From: CAYJPK01 sp964372035
Lineage (GTDB): Bacteria; Desulfobacterota; Desulfovibrionia; Desulfovibrionales; Desulfovibrionaceae
Assembly: GCA_964372035.1 (NCBI GenBank)
Contig: CAYJPK010000002.1
Location: 1 to 64,000 of the forward strand
DNA length: 64,000 nucleotides
Direction: 5' to 3'
Positions 1 to 8,208 of the stretch are shown here, piece by piece. How positions within the stretch are numbered: position 1 is the first letter of the stretch; each line of letters begins with the position of its first letter. The translations under genes were made by a program, and so were the position numbers. The notes beneath the pieces were generated by a model. That model worked only from the letters and a program-made list of their open reading frames with translations, made no database searches and had not been told where the DNA came from.

Positions 1-2
1 TT

Positions 3-65
3 GCGCTGTTAAGTGCTGGAGCAAGTGTGACTTTGCTTACCTTGATGGTAGTGATATCAACTTAA
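3..65 (+). CDS. C-terminal tail of a possible membrane protein (cut by window edge)
   Basis: Frame 3 is open from the window edge to a TAA at 63-65 and encodes ALLSAGASVTLLTLMVVIST. This is hydrophobic and ends like a last transmembrane helix of a transporter or permease. A second frame (from base 2) is also open, to 103, but reads as an unconvincing Cys/Asp-rich peptide. Only 20 residues are visible, so the family cannot be named, and chance openness is a real alternative. Confidence 0.35.
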   Translation, partial: ALLSAGASVTLLTLMVVIST

Positions 66-260
66 AATACAATAATGATGATTTATTTGCATACTTTTTC
101 TAAAGGCAAGCTTACTCCAAGCACCTAGCATATAAGTTATCAGCAACTACAGATTAAACTCTTATTATTATATAAAAGTTTACTTTTTGACCATATAAAA
201 AGTAAACCCGTCAACATTAAAAACGGTGCCTACTATTGTAACAAAATCCATTATCACATA
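66..260. other. Gene-free gap with one inverted repeat
   Basis: No gene seen between the possible tail at 65 and the ribosomal terminator. It holds one 10-bp inverted repeat, GTTTACTTTT at 178-187 and AAAAGTAAAC at 198-207. Read leftward it is followed by TTTTATATAA, so it could be a weak second terminator for the ribosomal operon. The T run is too short for confidence. Confidence 0.4.
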
Positions 261-294
261 AAAAAACCTTTTCTTGGATACCAAGAAAAGGTTT
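261..294 (-). terminator. Rho-independent terminator of the ribosomal superoperon
   Basis: A perfect 14-bp stem, AAACCTTTTCTTGG (264-277) and CCAAGAAAAGGTTT (281-294), has a 3-nt loop. Read leftward it runs straight into a T tract. It lies about 50 bases beyond the rplQ stop, where the operon must end. Confidence 0.9.
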
Positions 295-342
295 ATATGA
301 AATTTAATAATAAATATTAAATTTAAAAGTTAAAAGCTGAAA

Positions 343-735
343 TTATTCGCCAGCTTCTACACTTTCTTCAGCAACATTTCCACGAGTAAACTCGATTTGT
401 GCCATGGTTGCGCAATCGCCTTGTCTAGGAATAGGCAAACGAGTTACGCGAGTATAACCACCTGAAACGCCTTGAAATGCAGGTCCGATTTCGTCAAACA
501 ATTTTTTAACTAATTGGTGGCTACCAAGTACGCTAAAAGCTTGTCTTCTTGCATGTAAATCATTACGTAAAGCTAAAGTAATGAGAGGTTCAACAATACC
601 ACGAAGTGCTTTAGCCTTGGTTTCAGTAGTTTTAATTTTACCATGAGTAATTATTGCCTTTGCAAGGTTACGAAATAAAGCCTTGCGGTGCGATGGCGTT
701 CTTCCAAGCTTTTTGCCAGAATTATTATGCCTCAT
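343..735 (-). CDS. rplQ: 50S ribosomal protein L17
   Basis: L17 sits near the exit of the polypeptide tunnel on the large subunit. The protein begins MRHNNSGKKLGRTPSHRKAL, the classic L17 opening, and has the usual bacterial length (130 aa). An in-frame start 16 codons upstream (783) is rejected because the ATG at 735 has a strong Shine-Dalgarno (GAGGAAGGG) and the extra residues do not belong to the family. The chosen start overlaps the last 11 bases of rpoA, indicating translational coupling. It is the last gene of the operon, before the terminator at 261-294. Confidence 0.97.
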   Translation of the reverse strand: MRHNNSGKKLGRTPSHRKALFRNLAKAIITHGKIKTTETKAKALRGIVEPLITLALRNDLHARRQAFSVLGSHQLVKKLFDEIGPAFQGVSGGYTRVTRLPIPRQGDCATMAQIEFTRGNVAEESVEAGE

Positions 736-1768
736 GTTGTCCCTTCCTCTTCCATTCCTGGTATTTTTTTTCGAAGCCGTCAACTTTCATTCCAAAGTTG
801 AGACCCATATCATGTAACATTTGTCTAATTTCAACTAAGGATTTTTTACCAAAATTCTTAGTCTTAAGCATTTCGTTTTCGCTCTTTTGAACAAGCTCAC
901 CAACTGTAGCAATATTAGCACTACGTAAGCAGTTTGTTGCTCTAACAGATAATTCAAGCTCATCGATATGCTTAAACAATTTATCATTCACATCGTTGCG
1001 GTCACTGCCTTGAGAAGCATTATCACCAGCACCTTGTTCATCAAAGTTTATAAAGACAGATACTTGTTCTTTGATAATTTTAGCTGCATATGCAATTGCG
1101 TCTTCTGGAATAACAGAACCGTCTGTCCAAACTTCCAAGATTAATTTATCATAGTTAGTCATCTGTCCTACGCGAGCTTGCTCAACAACATAGGCAACCT
1201 TACGCACAGGTGAAAAACTTGAGTCAAGTTTGATTAAACCAATTTCATCAGACAAACCTTCATGCATCTCGGCAGGAACATAGCCCTTACCCATGCGAAC
1301 TTCCATCTCAATTTCAAAATTGATATCTTCAGTTAAAGTTGCAATGTGCAATTCAGGATTCAAAATTTGACAATTTTGATTGCCTTGAATGTCATTAGCT
1401 GTAACTTCACCTTTTTGATTAACAGAAAGAGTAATTTTTTGTGGCTCATCAGTAAACATAGCCACTCTTACTTGCTTTAAGTTTAATACAATGTCAGTTA
1501 CATCTTCTAAAACGCCGGTAATTGTAGTAAACTCATGGTAAACACCACTAATTTTAGCACTAACTAAAGCAGCGCCTTGAAGCGATGATAATAATACTCT
1601 GCGAAGAGCATTACCAATTGTTACACCATACCCACGTTCGAGAGGTTCATATTCAAACTTACCATACATCGCATCTTCTGAGTCACCGTCGCGAACAATT
1701 TGTTCAGGTCGAACGAGTTTCGCCCAGTTACGAGAATTAATAAGTTTATTTCCTTGCTTAAAGAGCAT
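725..1768 (-). CDS. rpoA: DNA-directed RNA polymerase subunit alpha
   Basis: The 347-aa protein has the N-terminal assembly domain (RGYGVTIGNALRRVLLSS, where alpha dimerises and docks beta/beta') and a C-terminal helix-hairpin-helix domain after about residue 260 (LSVRATNCLRSANIATVGEL), which contacts UP elements and activators. The ORF can open at GTG 1780, directly after the rpsD stop. ATG 1768 is preferred because a GGGGG Shine-Dalgarno precedes it and MLFKQGNKLI fits the family start. It lies between rpsD and rplQ, the standard order of the alpha operon. Confidence 0.97.
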   Translation of the reverse strand: MLFKQGNKLINSRNWAKLVRPEQIVRDGDSEDAMYGKFEYEPLERGYGVTIGNALRRVLLSSLQGAALVSAKISGVYHEFTTITGVLEDVTDIVLNLKQVRVAMFTDEPQKITLSVNQKGEVTANDIQGNQNCQILNPELHIATLTEDINFEIEMEVRMGKGYVPAEMHEGLSDEIGLIKLDSSFSPVRKVAYVVEQARVGQMTNYDKLILEVWTDGSVIPEDAIAYAAKIIKEQVSVFINFDEQGAGDNASQGSDRNDVNDKLFKHIDELELSVRATNCLRSANIATVGELVQKSENEMLKTKNFGKKSLVEIRQMLHDMGLNFGMKVDGFEKKYQEWKRKGQHEA

Positions 1769-1780
1769 ATAAGCCCCCAC

Positions 1781-2407
1781 TTATTTCGAATAGAGTTCGA
1801 CAATGAGAGATTCATTGATCGGAAATTGAATATCATCACGTTGTGGCATAGCTTTTACTGTACCTTTGAAAGCTGCAACATCAGCATCTAACCAAGCAGG
1901 ACATCCACGTCTAGCAATAGCAGATTGCGCTTCAGCAATCACAGGGATTTTACGGTTAGCTTCAGGTACAACAATTACATCACCCACTTTTACTTGGATT
2001 GATGGAATAGATACTTTGCGACCGTTAAGGGTAAATAAGCCATGTCTTACCATTTGACGAGCTTGACTGCGTGAATGCGCAAAGCCCAAACGGTAAACAA
2101 CATTGTCTAATCTTCTTTCTAAGAAAGAAAGTAAGTTAGTACCGGTTACACCTTTCGCCATATCAGCGTCAAAGAAGTAGCCACGGAATTGTTTTTCTAA
2201 AACACCATATACACGACGTACTTTTTGCTTTTCACGCAATTGTACGGCATAGTCACTTAATTTTTTGCGATTACGACCATGTTGACCTGGTGCATAAGGG
2301 CGACGATCATGTGCGCACTTATCTGTGAAACAACGATCGCCTTTTAAGAAAAGCTTTGTTCCTTCACGTCTACATAGACGACATTTGGCATCAGTATATT
2401 TAGCCAA
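1781..2407 (-). CDS. rpsD: 30S ribosomal protein S4, TTG start
   Basis: S4 nucleates assembly of the 30S body and in many bacteria represses its own operon. The N-terminus carries the zinc-type pattern CRLC...C...C (CRLCRREG, GDRCFTDKC), followed by the S4 RNA-binding fold (FLERRLDNVVYRLGFA, ARQMVRHGLF). The usual start peptide MAKYTDAKCRLC falls on a TTG at 2407, 8 bases after a perfect GGAGG. The longer reading from TTG 2422 would begin before that site. No ATG is available, so a weak start codon is paired with a strong ribosome-binding site. Length 208 aa, as expected. Confidence 0.95.
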   Translation of the reverse strand: MAKYTDAKCRLCRREGTKLFLKGDRCFTDKCAHDRRPYAPGQHGRNRKKLSDYAVQLREKQKVRRVYGVLEKQFRGYFFDADMAKGVTGTNLLSFLERRLDNVVYRLGFAHSRSQARQMVRHGLFTLNGRKVSIPSIQVKVGDVIVVPEANRKIPVIAEAQSAIARRGCPAWLDADVAAFKGTVKAMPQRDDIQFPINESLIVELYSK

Positions 2408-2450
2408 GGTTTTATCCTCCAAAATTATCTGTTACACTCAAATATTAAAA

Positions 2451-2840
2451 TTATACACGACGTCTTTTAGGTGGACGACAACCATTATGTGGTATTGGAG
2501 TAATATCACGAATAAAGGCAATTTTAAAGCCAGCTGCGTTTATAGCACGCATAGCCGCCTCACGACCTGAGCCAGGTCCTTTCACATATATGCCAACAGT
2601 GCGCATTCCATTATCTTGAGCTTTTTTTGCTGCGGTTTCAGCTGCAACTTGCGCTGCAAATGGTGTAGATTTTCTTGAACCTTTAAAACCACTTTGTCCG
2701 CAACTAGCCCAGCTAATAGCATTGCCCTTTGTATCAGTAAAGGTAACAATGGTATTATTAAATGTAGCTTGGATATGTGCTATGCCAAGCGGTACATTTT
2801 TACGCTCTTTTTTCTTTGCTGTTCTTTTTGGTCTAGCCAT
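2451..2840 (-). CDS. rpsK: 30S ribosomal protein S11
   Basis: S11 shapes the platform of the small subunit near the E site. Family hallmarks are visible: GIAHIQATFNNTIVTFTD near residue 20 and the C-terminal DITPIPHNGCRPPKRRRV. At 129 aa it is full length. It sits between rpsM (33-base gap) and rpsD (43-base gap) in canonical order. The gap to rpsD shows no terminator. Confidence 0.98.
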   Translation of the reverse strand: MARPKRTAKKKERKNVPLGIAHIQATFNNTIVTFTDTKGNAISWASCGQSGFKGSRKSTPFAAQVAAETAAKKAQDNGMRTVGIYVKGPGSGREAAMRAINAAGFKIAFIRDITPIPHNGCRPPKRRRV

Positions 2841-2872
2841 GTTTAGTTCCGTATTTAATTTTTGCCGTTAAA

Positions 2873-3241
2873 TTATTTCTTTTTGCCAGCCACGCCGCGA
2901 CGAGGACCTTTTCTGGTGCGTGAATTAGTTTTTGTACGCTGCCCATGAACAGGTAAACCACGACGATGTCTTAAACCGCGGTAACAACCAATATCCATTA
3001 ATCTTTTGATATTGCTTGAAATTTCACGGCGCAAATCACCTTCAACCTTAAAATTCTGCTCTAACTCTTTACGAATTTCATTTACTTCGTCAGCAGATAA
3101 ATCATCAATACCGCGAGTCCATTCAACACCGGTAGCTTCAAGAACTTTAAGCGCAGTAGTACGGCCTACACCGAAAATATAGGTGAGTGCAATATCTGCT
3201 CGCTTGCCTCTTGGTAAATCAACTCCAGCTATTCTAGCCAC
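2873..3241 (-). CDS. rpsM: 30S ribosomal protein S13, GTG start
   Basis: S13 is in the 30S head and bridges to the large subunit. The sequence opens MARIAGVDLPRGKRADIALT and ends in the basic tail RKGPRRGVAGKKK, with RGLRHRRGLPVHGQRT before it, all diagnostic. The start is a GTG at 3241 with AGGAG 7 bases upstream. Length 122 aa. Its neighbours rpmJ and rpsK are in the usual order. Confidence 0.98.
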   Translation of the reverse strand: MARIAGVDLPRGKRADIALTYIFGVGRTTALKVLEATGVEWTRGIDDLSADEVNEIRKELEQNFKVEGDLRREISSNIKRLMDIGCYRGLRHRRGLPVHGQRTKTNSRTRKGPRRGVAGKKK

Positions 3242-3271
3242 AATTTCTCTCCTAAATTGATAGAAAAAATT

Positions 3272-3385
3272 CTATCCCTGCCGTTGTTTATGACGAGGGT
3301 TTTCACAAATTACGCGCAAAACGCCTTCACGACGGATGACCTTGCACTTAGGACACATTTTTTTAACAGATGGACGAACTTTCAT
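3272..3385 (-). CDS. rpmJ: 50S ribosomal protein L36 (zinc form)
   Basis: A 37-codon ORF reads MKVRPSVKKMCPKCKVIRRE followed by GVLRVICENPRHKQRQG. This is the L36 family, with the CxxC...C...H zinc ligands (C11, C14, C27, H32) intact, so it is the zinc-requiring form. The ATG at 3385 has GGAG 8 bases upstream. L36 is the smallest large-subunit protein and binds 23S rRNA. It lies between map and rpsM; infA, often found here, is absent. Confidence 0.96.
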   Translation of the reverse strand: MKVRPSVKKMCPKCKVIRREGVLRVICENPRHKQRQG

Positions 3386-3517
3386 CTTTATATCTCCACA
3401 TACTATAATAAGTAATATCTCATCGATATAACTTGCTATTTATAAGGTAAAACCTTAAAAATAGTATTCACATTATTTGACTTGTGAACTTGAGCTAAAG
3501 AATATAATACCTTTTAG
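3386..3517 (-). promoter_or_regulatory. Internal leader between map and rpmJ with hairpin and possible promoter
   Basis: This 132-base gap is long for the operon. Read leftward it contains TTCACA (3488-3483), 16 bases, then TACTAT (3466-3461), a plausible sigma-70 promoter. It also holds a hairpin TAAGGT/ACCTTA extended by CTATTT/AAATAG (about 3437-3465). This could give rpmJ-rpsM-rpsK-rpsD-rpoA-rplQ separate control. The -10 is weak and there is no experimental support. Confidence 0.4.
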
Positions 3518-4282
3518 CTAGTCTGTCAAGTCAAGGATTTCTGGGCCTTTTGAAGTGATAGCCACACTATGTTCAAAGTGTGCAGATAATGAACGATCAC
3601 GAGTTACCGCTGTCCAATTATCTTCAAGTATATCAACCTCATAAGTTCCAATGCATACCATGGGCTCGATTGCCAATACCATTCCCTCTTGAAGAGGTAG
3701 TGGTGTTCGGCTAAAAACAAAATTTGGCACTTCAGGTTTTTCATGTAGATTAACACCAATACCGTGCCCAACAAAGCGTCTAACCACTTGCAAGTTTGCA
3801 TTTTCAGCATGTTCTTGCACCGCTTTTGATATGCTGCCTAAATCATTCCCAACTCTAGCCTCAGCTACAGCTAAGTTTAAGCATTCTTCGGTTATGCGAA
3901 GCAATCTTGTTGCTTCATCAGAAATTGTTCCAACTCCAAAGGTACGTGCCGCGTCACCGTAAAAGCCTTCATAGATTACACCAACATCAAAGCTTACTAT
4001 ATCACCTTCTTTAAGTAATCTTTTAGATGGAAAACCATGTACAATTTCTTCATTCACCGAGCAGCACAAGGCATACGGAAAACCACCGTAGCCTTGAAAT
4101 GCTGGTTTTACCCCAAAGTCCTTGCACATATCTTGTACAATTTCTTCAAAGAACATAGTTGGTAAACCTGGGGCAACATTTTTACCAAGCTCCTTTAAAA
4201 TCTTTCCAACCATTCTATTTGCTTCACGCATTAGACCAATTTCACGATCATTTTTAAGGAAAATGCCTCTGTATTTTTTCAT
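3518..4282 (-). CDS. map: Methionine aminopeptidase, type I
   Basis: Removes the initiator methionine from nascent proteins. All five metal ligands of the M24 fold are recognisable in order: the two aspartates in FDVGVIYEGFYGDAARTF, His in VGHGIGVNLHE, Glu in EGMVLAIEPMV and Glu in FEHSVAIT. Length 254 aa, typical of short cytosolic type I enzymes without an N-terminal extension. ATG 4282 has AGGA 6 bases upstream. It follows secY directly; adenylate kinase, often placed between them, is missing here. Confidence 0.96.
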   Translation of the reverse strand: MKKYRGIFLKNDREIGLMREANRMVGKILKELGKNVAPGLPTMFFEEIVQDMCKDFGVKPAFQGYGGFPYALCCSVNEEIVHGFPSKRLLKEGDIVSFDVGVIYEGFYGDAARTFGVGTISDEATRLLRITEECLNLAVAEARVGNDLGSISKAVQEHAENANLQVVRRFVGHGIGVNLHEKPEVPNFVFSRTPLPLQEGMVLAIEPMVCIGTYEVDILEDNWTAVTRDRSLSAHFEHSVAITSKGPEILDLTD

Positions 4283-4303
4283 AAGAAATCCTAAAGCAAA
4301 GAC

Positions 4304-5620
4304 CTACTGGCCTCTACCTTTAATTCTTGTTTTACCCATTAAACCATCATATTGACGTGAAATCATATGTGATTCAATTTGGGACATAAAGTCCATAGCT
4401 ACCCCAACCATGATGAGAATACTTGTTCCACCAAAATAAAATGGCACGTTAAAGTGAGAAATAAGTAACATCGGTAAAACTGAGATAACTGAAATGTATA
4501 TAGCACCCCATAGGGTTAAACGTGATAATACATTATCTAGGTACTCACGAGTTTTATCACCAGGACGAATACCTGGAATAAAACCGCCGCCTTTCTTCAA
4601 GTTTTCTGCAACATCTTTTGGATCAAAAATAATTGCTGTGTAGAAAAAACAGAAGAAGAAGATTAATGCTATAAATGCAACGTTATAAGCTATAGATTCA
4701 GGTGAGAACCAAGCCGCAGCTGATTTTAACCAATCAATGGTTGAAAATTCAGCTATTGTTGCAGGGAATAACAATAAACTTGATGCAAATATAGGAGGAA
4801 TAACACCCGCTGTATTAACACGAAGCGGTAAGTGTGTATTTTGTCCACCATACATTTTACGGCCAACTTGTCTTTTAGCATAGTGAATAGGGATACGCCT
4901 TTGCGCTCTTTCCATAAATACAACGCCAATTAAAACTGCTGCCATTAATATAACAATAGCAATCGCTAAAAACAAGCTCATATCTCCAGCGCTAATTAAT
5001 TGACCAGAGCGAATAATCGCACTAGGCATACCAACTACGATACCTGAGAAAATGATAAGGGATATACCGTTACCAATGCCTTTTTCTGTGATTTGTTCAC
5101 CAAGCCACATAATAAGCACTGTTCCGGCTGTTAGAGTTAAAACGGTTACAATTCTGAACATCCAACCTGGTTCAGTAACAATTGAAGCCTGAGCTGGACT
5201 TAACATTGTCTCTAAACCAACAGCAATACCAAAACCTTGAATAACTGTAATTAATACAGTTAAATATCTTGTGTATTGAGTGAGTTTACGACGACCTGCA
5301 TTACCCTCTTCTTTTGCCAAGCGTTTGATTTCAGGACTTACGACCTGCATTAACTGCATAATAATCGAGGCTGAAATGTAAGGCATAATACCAAGAGCAA
5401 AAACAGAAACTCTGCTTAAGCCGCCACCTGAGAACATATCAAAAAGGCCGAATAAGGTTCCTTCAACACTTTCAAAAAAATGGGCTAATGCTGTAGCATC
5501 AACACCTGGAACTGGAATATGAATCCCAATTCTGTATACGCACAATAAACCAATAGTCCAAAATAATTTTGATCTAAGCTCTGGTTGCTGTGCCATTTTT
5601 TCTGCTGCTGTAATAGCCAC
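4304..5620 (-). CDS. secY: Protein translocase subunit SecY, GTG start
   Basis: SecY is the channel of the Sec translocon in the inner membrane. The 438-aa protein has about ten hydrophobic segments and family motifs: GIHIPVPGVD near residue 35, the plug-region run GLFDMFSGGGLSR, LGIMPYISASIIMQL, and RIPIHYAKRQVGRK in a cytosolic loop that contacts ribosome and SecA. The start is GTG 5620 with AAGGTGG six bases upstream. It closes the spc part of the operon; a pair of inverted repeats precedes it at 5661-5696. Confidence 0.97.
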   Translation of the reverse strand: MAITAAEKMAQQPELRSKLFWTIGLLCVYRIGIHIPVPGVDATALAHFFESVEGTLFGLFDMFSGGGLSRVSVFALGIMPYISASIIMQLMQVVSPEIKRLAKEEGNAGRRKLTQYTRYLTVLITVIQGFGIAVGLETMLSPAQASIVTEPGWMFRIVTVLTLTAGTVLIMWLGEQITEKGIGNGISLIIFSGIVVGMPSAIIRSGQLISAGDMSLFLAIAIVILMAAVLIGVVFMERAQRRIPIHYAKRQVGRKMYGGQNTHLPLRVNTAGVIPPIFASSLLLFPATIAEFSTIDWLKSAAAWFSPESIAYNVAFIALIFFFCFFYTAIIFDPKDVAENLKKGGGFIPGIRPGDKTREYLDNVLSRLTLWGAIYISVISVLPMLLISHFNVPFYFGGTSILIMVGVAMDFMSQIESHMISRQYDGLMGKTRIKGRGQ

Positions 5621-5660
5621 TATATACCACCTTGTGTCAGCTAAAAACTTTAATAGAACA

Positions 5661-5696
5661 CCCGTTTTAAACGGGCTAGACCGTTAAGGTCTAGCC
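5661..5696 (-). promoter_or_regulatory. Tandem inverted repeats between rplO and secY
   Basis: Two inverted repeats share two bases: CCCGTTT/AAACGGG (5661-5667, 5669-5675) and GGCTAGACC/GGTCTAGCC (5674-5682, 5688-5696, loop of 5). The second includes the rplO stop codon. Neither is followed by a T run, so they are not ordinary terminators. They may be RNA-processing, stabilising or translational control elements ahead of secY. Confidence 0.6.
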
Positions 5697-6140
5697 AGCT
5701 AAAACTTTAGCGTTTCCGCCTGCTTGGGTAATTTTGTCAATAGCACTTTGGCTAAATTTGTGAGCTTCAACACTAATAGCAGCGTTTAAGTCACCACCAC
5801 CCAAAATTTTAACATTAGAATTATATGAACATAAACCACGTGCATAAATATCTTCTAATGAAATTTCGTTTTTACCTTCAAAGGCAATAACTAAGCGGTC
5901 AAGATTAATAACTTCGTATTTAATTTTAAAATCAAAGTTTTTAAAGCCACGTTTTGGTAATCTGCGTTGCAATGGCATTTGGCCACCTTCAAAACCTGCG
6001 CGAACACCGCCGCCAGCTCTTGCGTTTTGACCTTTATTACCCTTACCTGCAGTACAACCTAAGCCAGAACCTGAACCACGACCAACTCTTTTACGAGCTT
6101 TGCGCTCTTCAGGAAAAGGATATAAATCATGTAAATTCAT
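5691..6140 (-). CDS. rplO: 50S ribosomal protein L15
   Basis: L15 is a late-assembling protein of the large subunit. The start MNLHDLYPFPEERKARKRVG and the glycine-rich GRGSGSGLGCTAGKGNKGQ match the family. Length 149 aa. A TTG five codons upstream (6155) is not used: it overlaps the end of rpmD, whereas ATG 6140 sits two bases after the rpmD stop with GAGG at suitable spacing. Its stop codon lies inside the hairpin at 5674-5696. Confidence 0.97.
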   Translation of the reverse strand: MNLHDLYPFPEERKARKRVGRGSGSGLGCTAGKGNKGQNARAGGGVRAGFEGGQMPLQRRLPKRGFKNFDFKIKYEVINLDRLVIAFEGKNEISLEDIYARGLCSYNSNVKILGGGDLNAAISVEAHKFSQSAIDKITQAGGNAKVLAG

Positions 6141-6141
6141 G

Positions 6142-6315
6142 TTATTTAACCTCAACTAGATGTACAACTTTGGCAATCATGCCACGAACGCTTGGACTAT
6201 CAGTATGTACTTTTACTTGTTCGCGTTTGCGAAGACCAAGTGCATCTAATACTTTACGCTGATTAGGCGTAGTACCAATACGTGAACGAGTTAATTTTAT
6301 TTTAATATCAGACAT
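6142..6315 (-). CDS. rpmD: 50S ribosomal protein L30
   Basis: The 57-aa protein MSDIKIKLTRSRIGTTPNQR is a complete bacterial L30, with KVLDALGLRKREQV following. A start nine codons upstream exists, but AGGAAAG lies just before the ATG at 6315 and the shorter form matches the family length. L30 is absent in some bacteria, so its presence is informative. It sits between rpsE and rplO. Confidence 0.96.
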   Translation of the reverse strand: MSDIKIKLTRSRIGTTPNQRKVLDALGLRKREQVKVHTDSPSVRGMIAKVVHLVEVK

Positions 6316-6384
6316 ATCATCTTTCCTATTCAAGGCTTTCATAAAGACTTCTATCCTACAAAAATGCCATGATAATTTGCAATA

Positions 6385-6876
6385 TTACTTGCGAGGAGTC
6401 TCAAGTTTTTTACCTCTGATTTCGCTAACTTCATCAGCACTGCGAAGTGAGGTAAGTCCACAGATAGTCGCTCTAAGTACGTTATGCGGATTATTTGTGC
6501 CAATAGCTTTTGTAAGAACGTCTTTAACGCCTACTGCTTCCATTACAGCACGAACAGCACCACCAGCGATGATACCTGTACCACGTGAAGCAGGCTTAAG
6601 CACAACACGACCAGCACCAAACTCACCAAGCACTTCATAAGGTAAAGTGCCATCAATTAATTCAATTTTAACCATTGATTTGCGAGCTTTATCAGATGCT
6701 TTGCGTAAAGCTTCTGGTACTTCTTGAGCTTTTCCAAGACCAAAGCCAACGCTGCCTTTGCCATCACCGATAACTACTAAAGCACTGAAGCTAAAACGGC
6801 GACCACCTTTTACAACTTTAGCAACACGATTTAGAGAGACTATTTTCTCAATAAAACCAAGTTCTGTTTGTTCCAT
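6385..6876 (-). CDS. rpsE: 30S ribosomal protein S5
   Basis: S5 lines the mRNA entry channel and affects decoding fidelity. Visible features are the double-stranded-RNA-binding N domain (FIEKIVSLNRVAKVVKGGRR, FSALVVIGDGKGSVGFGLGK) and the C domain with GTGIIAGGAVRAVMEAVG. Length 163 aa. ATG 6876 has AAGGAAA upstream. A gap of about 70 bases separates it from rpmD with no terminator seen. Confidence 0.98.
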   Translation of the reverse strand: MEQTELGFIEKIVSLNRVAKVVKGGRRFSFSALVVIGDGKGSVGFGLGKAQEVPEALRKASDKARKSMVKIELIDGTLPYEVLGEFGAGRVVLKPASRGTGIIAGGAVRAVMEAVGVKDVLTKAIGTNNPHNVLRATICGLTSLRSADEVSEIRGKKLETPRK

Positions 6877-6891
6877 AATATTTTTCCTTAA

Positions 6892-7254
6892 TTAGAACTC
6901 AAGTCCACCCTCGCGGGCACCATCAGCTACTGCTTTGATTCGACCATGATATAAATATCCGTTACGGTCAAATACAACTTGTTTAACTTGCTTTTCTAAA
7001 GAAAGACGAGCAATTTCTTTACCAACTAAGCTTGCGCCATCTTTATTGCAACGAACATTATCCTGCTTCTTAGACAAGCTTAGTGATGAGGTAGAAGCTA
7101 AAACTGCTCCGTTTTCATCGTCTATCACTTGAGCATAAATATGCGTATTGGAGCGATAAACAACTAAGCGTGGACGCTCTTGCGTACCTGAAATTTTCTT
7201 ACGAATGCGAATCTTTCTTTTTTGTCTGCTTTCGTTTTTACTTAATTTACTCAT
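6892..7254 (-). CDS. rplR: 50S ribosomal protein L18
   Basis: L18 anchors 5S rRNA to the large subunit with L5 and L25. The 120-aa protein has RPRLVVYRSNTHIYAQVIDD in the first half and ends DRNGYLYHGRIKAVADGARE plus GGLEF, both diagnostic. ATG 7254 has GGGG five bases upstream. It stands between rplF and rpsE. Confidence 0.98.
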   Translation of the reverse strand: MSKLSKNESRQKRKIRIRKKISGTQERPRLVVYRSNTHIYAQVIDDENGAVLASTSSLSLSKKQDNVRCNKDGASLVGKEIARLSLEKQVKQVVFDRNGYLYHGRIKAVADGAREGGLEF

Positions 7255-7265
7255 ATGCGCCCCGT

Positions 7266-7808
7266 TTATTTACCCTTTGCCCCAGACTTACCAGCCTTGC
7301 GACGAATGATTTCAGTTTCATATTTAATACCTTTGCCTTTGTATGGCTCAGGCTTACGGATACGACGAATTTGCGCCGCCATCTCACCAACTAAAACTTT
7401 ATCAATTCCTGAAAGAGTTAACTTTTGACCTTCAACTTTAGCTGAAAGACCATCAGGAAGCTCTACTAACACAGGATGTGAAAAACCTACAGAAAGCTCA
7501 ATAACATTACCTTTTACGCTAACACGAAAGCCAACACCGATAACTTCTAAAGTTTTTTCGTAGCCCTTTGTTACACCTTCAATGCAGTTAGCTAAAAGTG
7601 TACGACGTAAGCCGTGTTGAGCTCTTGTTTTTCTTTCTTCGTTTTTGCGAGTAATGGTTACATTGCCATCTTCGATTTTATAGTCTAAATCGGGCCAAGC
7701 AGGGGTTGATAATTGACCTTTTGGGCCTTTAACATCTATCTTATCTGCCAATAATTTCACCTCAACACCTGAGGGAATAGCAATTGGTTGTTTACCTATT
7801 CTTGACAT
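7266..7808 (-). CDS. rplF: 50S ribosomal protein L6
   Basis: L6 has two related domains and binds near the factor-binding site. The true start is MSRIGKQPIAIPSGVEV at 7808, with GTAGG upstream. A longer reading to 7844 overlaps rpsH and adds residues foreign to the family. The C-terminal signature EPYKGKGIKYETEIIRRKAG is intact. Length 180 aa. Confidence 0.97.
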   Translation of the reverse strand: MSRIGKQPIAIPSGVEVKLLADKIDVKGPKGQLSTPAWPDLDYKIEDGNVTITRKNEERKTRAQHGLRRTLLANCIEGVTKGYEKTLEVIGVGFRVSVKGNVIELSVGFSHPVLVELPDGLSAKVEGQKLTLSGIDKVLVGEMAAQIRRIRKPEPYKGKGIKYETEIIRRKAGKSGAKGK

Positions 7809-7815
7809 AAGTGAC

Positions 7816-8196
7816 CTACCAAATTTCACACAAAAGCTCACCACCGATGTTCTGCTCTTGTGCGTTTTGACCTGTTAATAAACCACGTGAGGTTGACACG
7901 ATACAGATACCAAGACCGTTTTGTACACGTGGAATGTCTGAAACTCCAACATATACGCGTCTGCCTGGTTTACTTAATCTTTTCAAACCAGCAATTGCTG
8001 GTTTGCCGTGGTGATATTTTAAAGCAATCTTGATTGCTAAATCATCAGCGGTCACCTCTTCGACATAGCCTTCCTGCTTCAAAATTGCTGCAATAGCTTC
8101 TTTCATTTTTGAGCGCGGAACACTCACTTCCTTATGCAGGGCTAAGTGTGCGTTGCGGATACGAGTTAACATATCTGCAATAGGATCGGTAATCAT
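7816..8196 (-). CDS. rpsH: 30S ribosomal protein S8
   Basis: S8 binds 16S rRNA early and in enterobacteria represses the spc operon. The N-terminus MITDPIADMLTRIRNAHLAL and the C-terminal VSTSRGLLTGQNAQEQNIGG with ELLCEIW are family hallmarks. Length 126 aa. ATG 8196 follows AAGGAG. It is seven bases from rplF and twelve from rpsN. Confidence 0.98.
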   Translation of the reverse strand: MITDPIADMLTRIRNAHLALHKEVSVPRSKMKEAIAAILKQEGYVEEVTADDLAIKIALKYHHGKPAIAGLKRLSKPGRRVYVGVSDIPRVQNGLGICIVSTSRGLLTGQNAQEQNIGGELLCEIW

Positions 8197-8208
8197 CGAA
8201 AAAACTCC

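Noticed and set aside
1..103. An alternative partial ORF in frame 2 at the left edge
   Set aside because: It encodes a Cys/Asp/Tyr-rich peptide without family character; the hydrophobic frame 3 tail is somewhat more plausible, though also uncertain.
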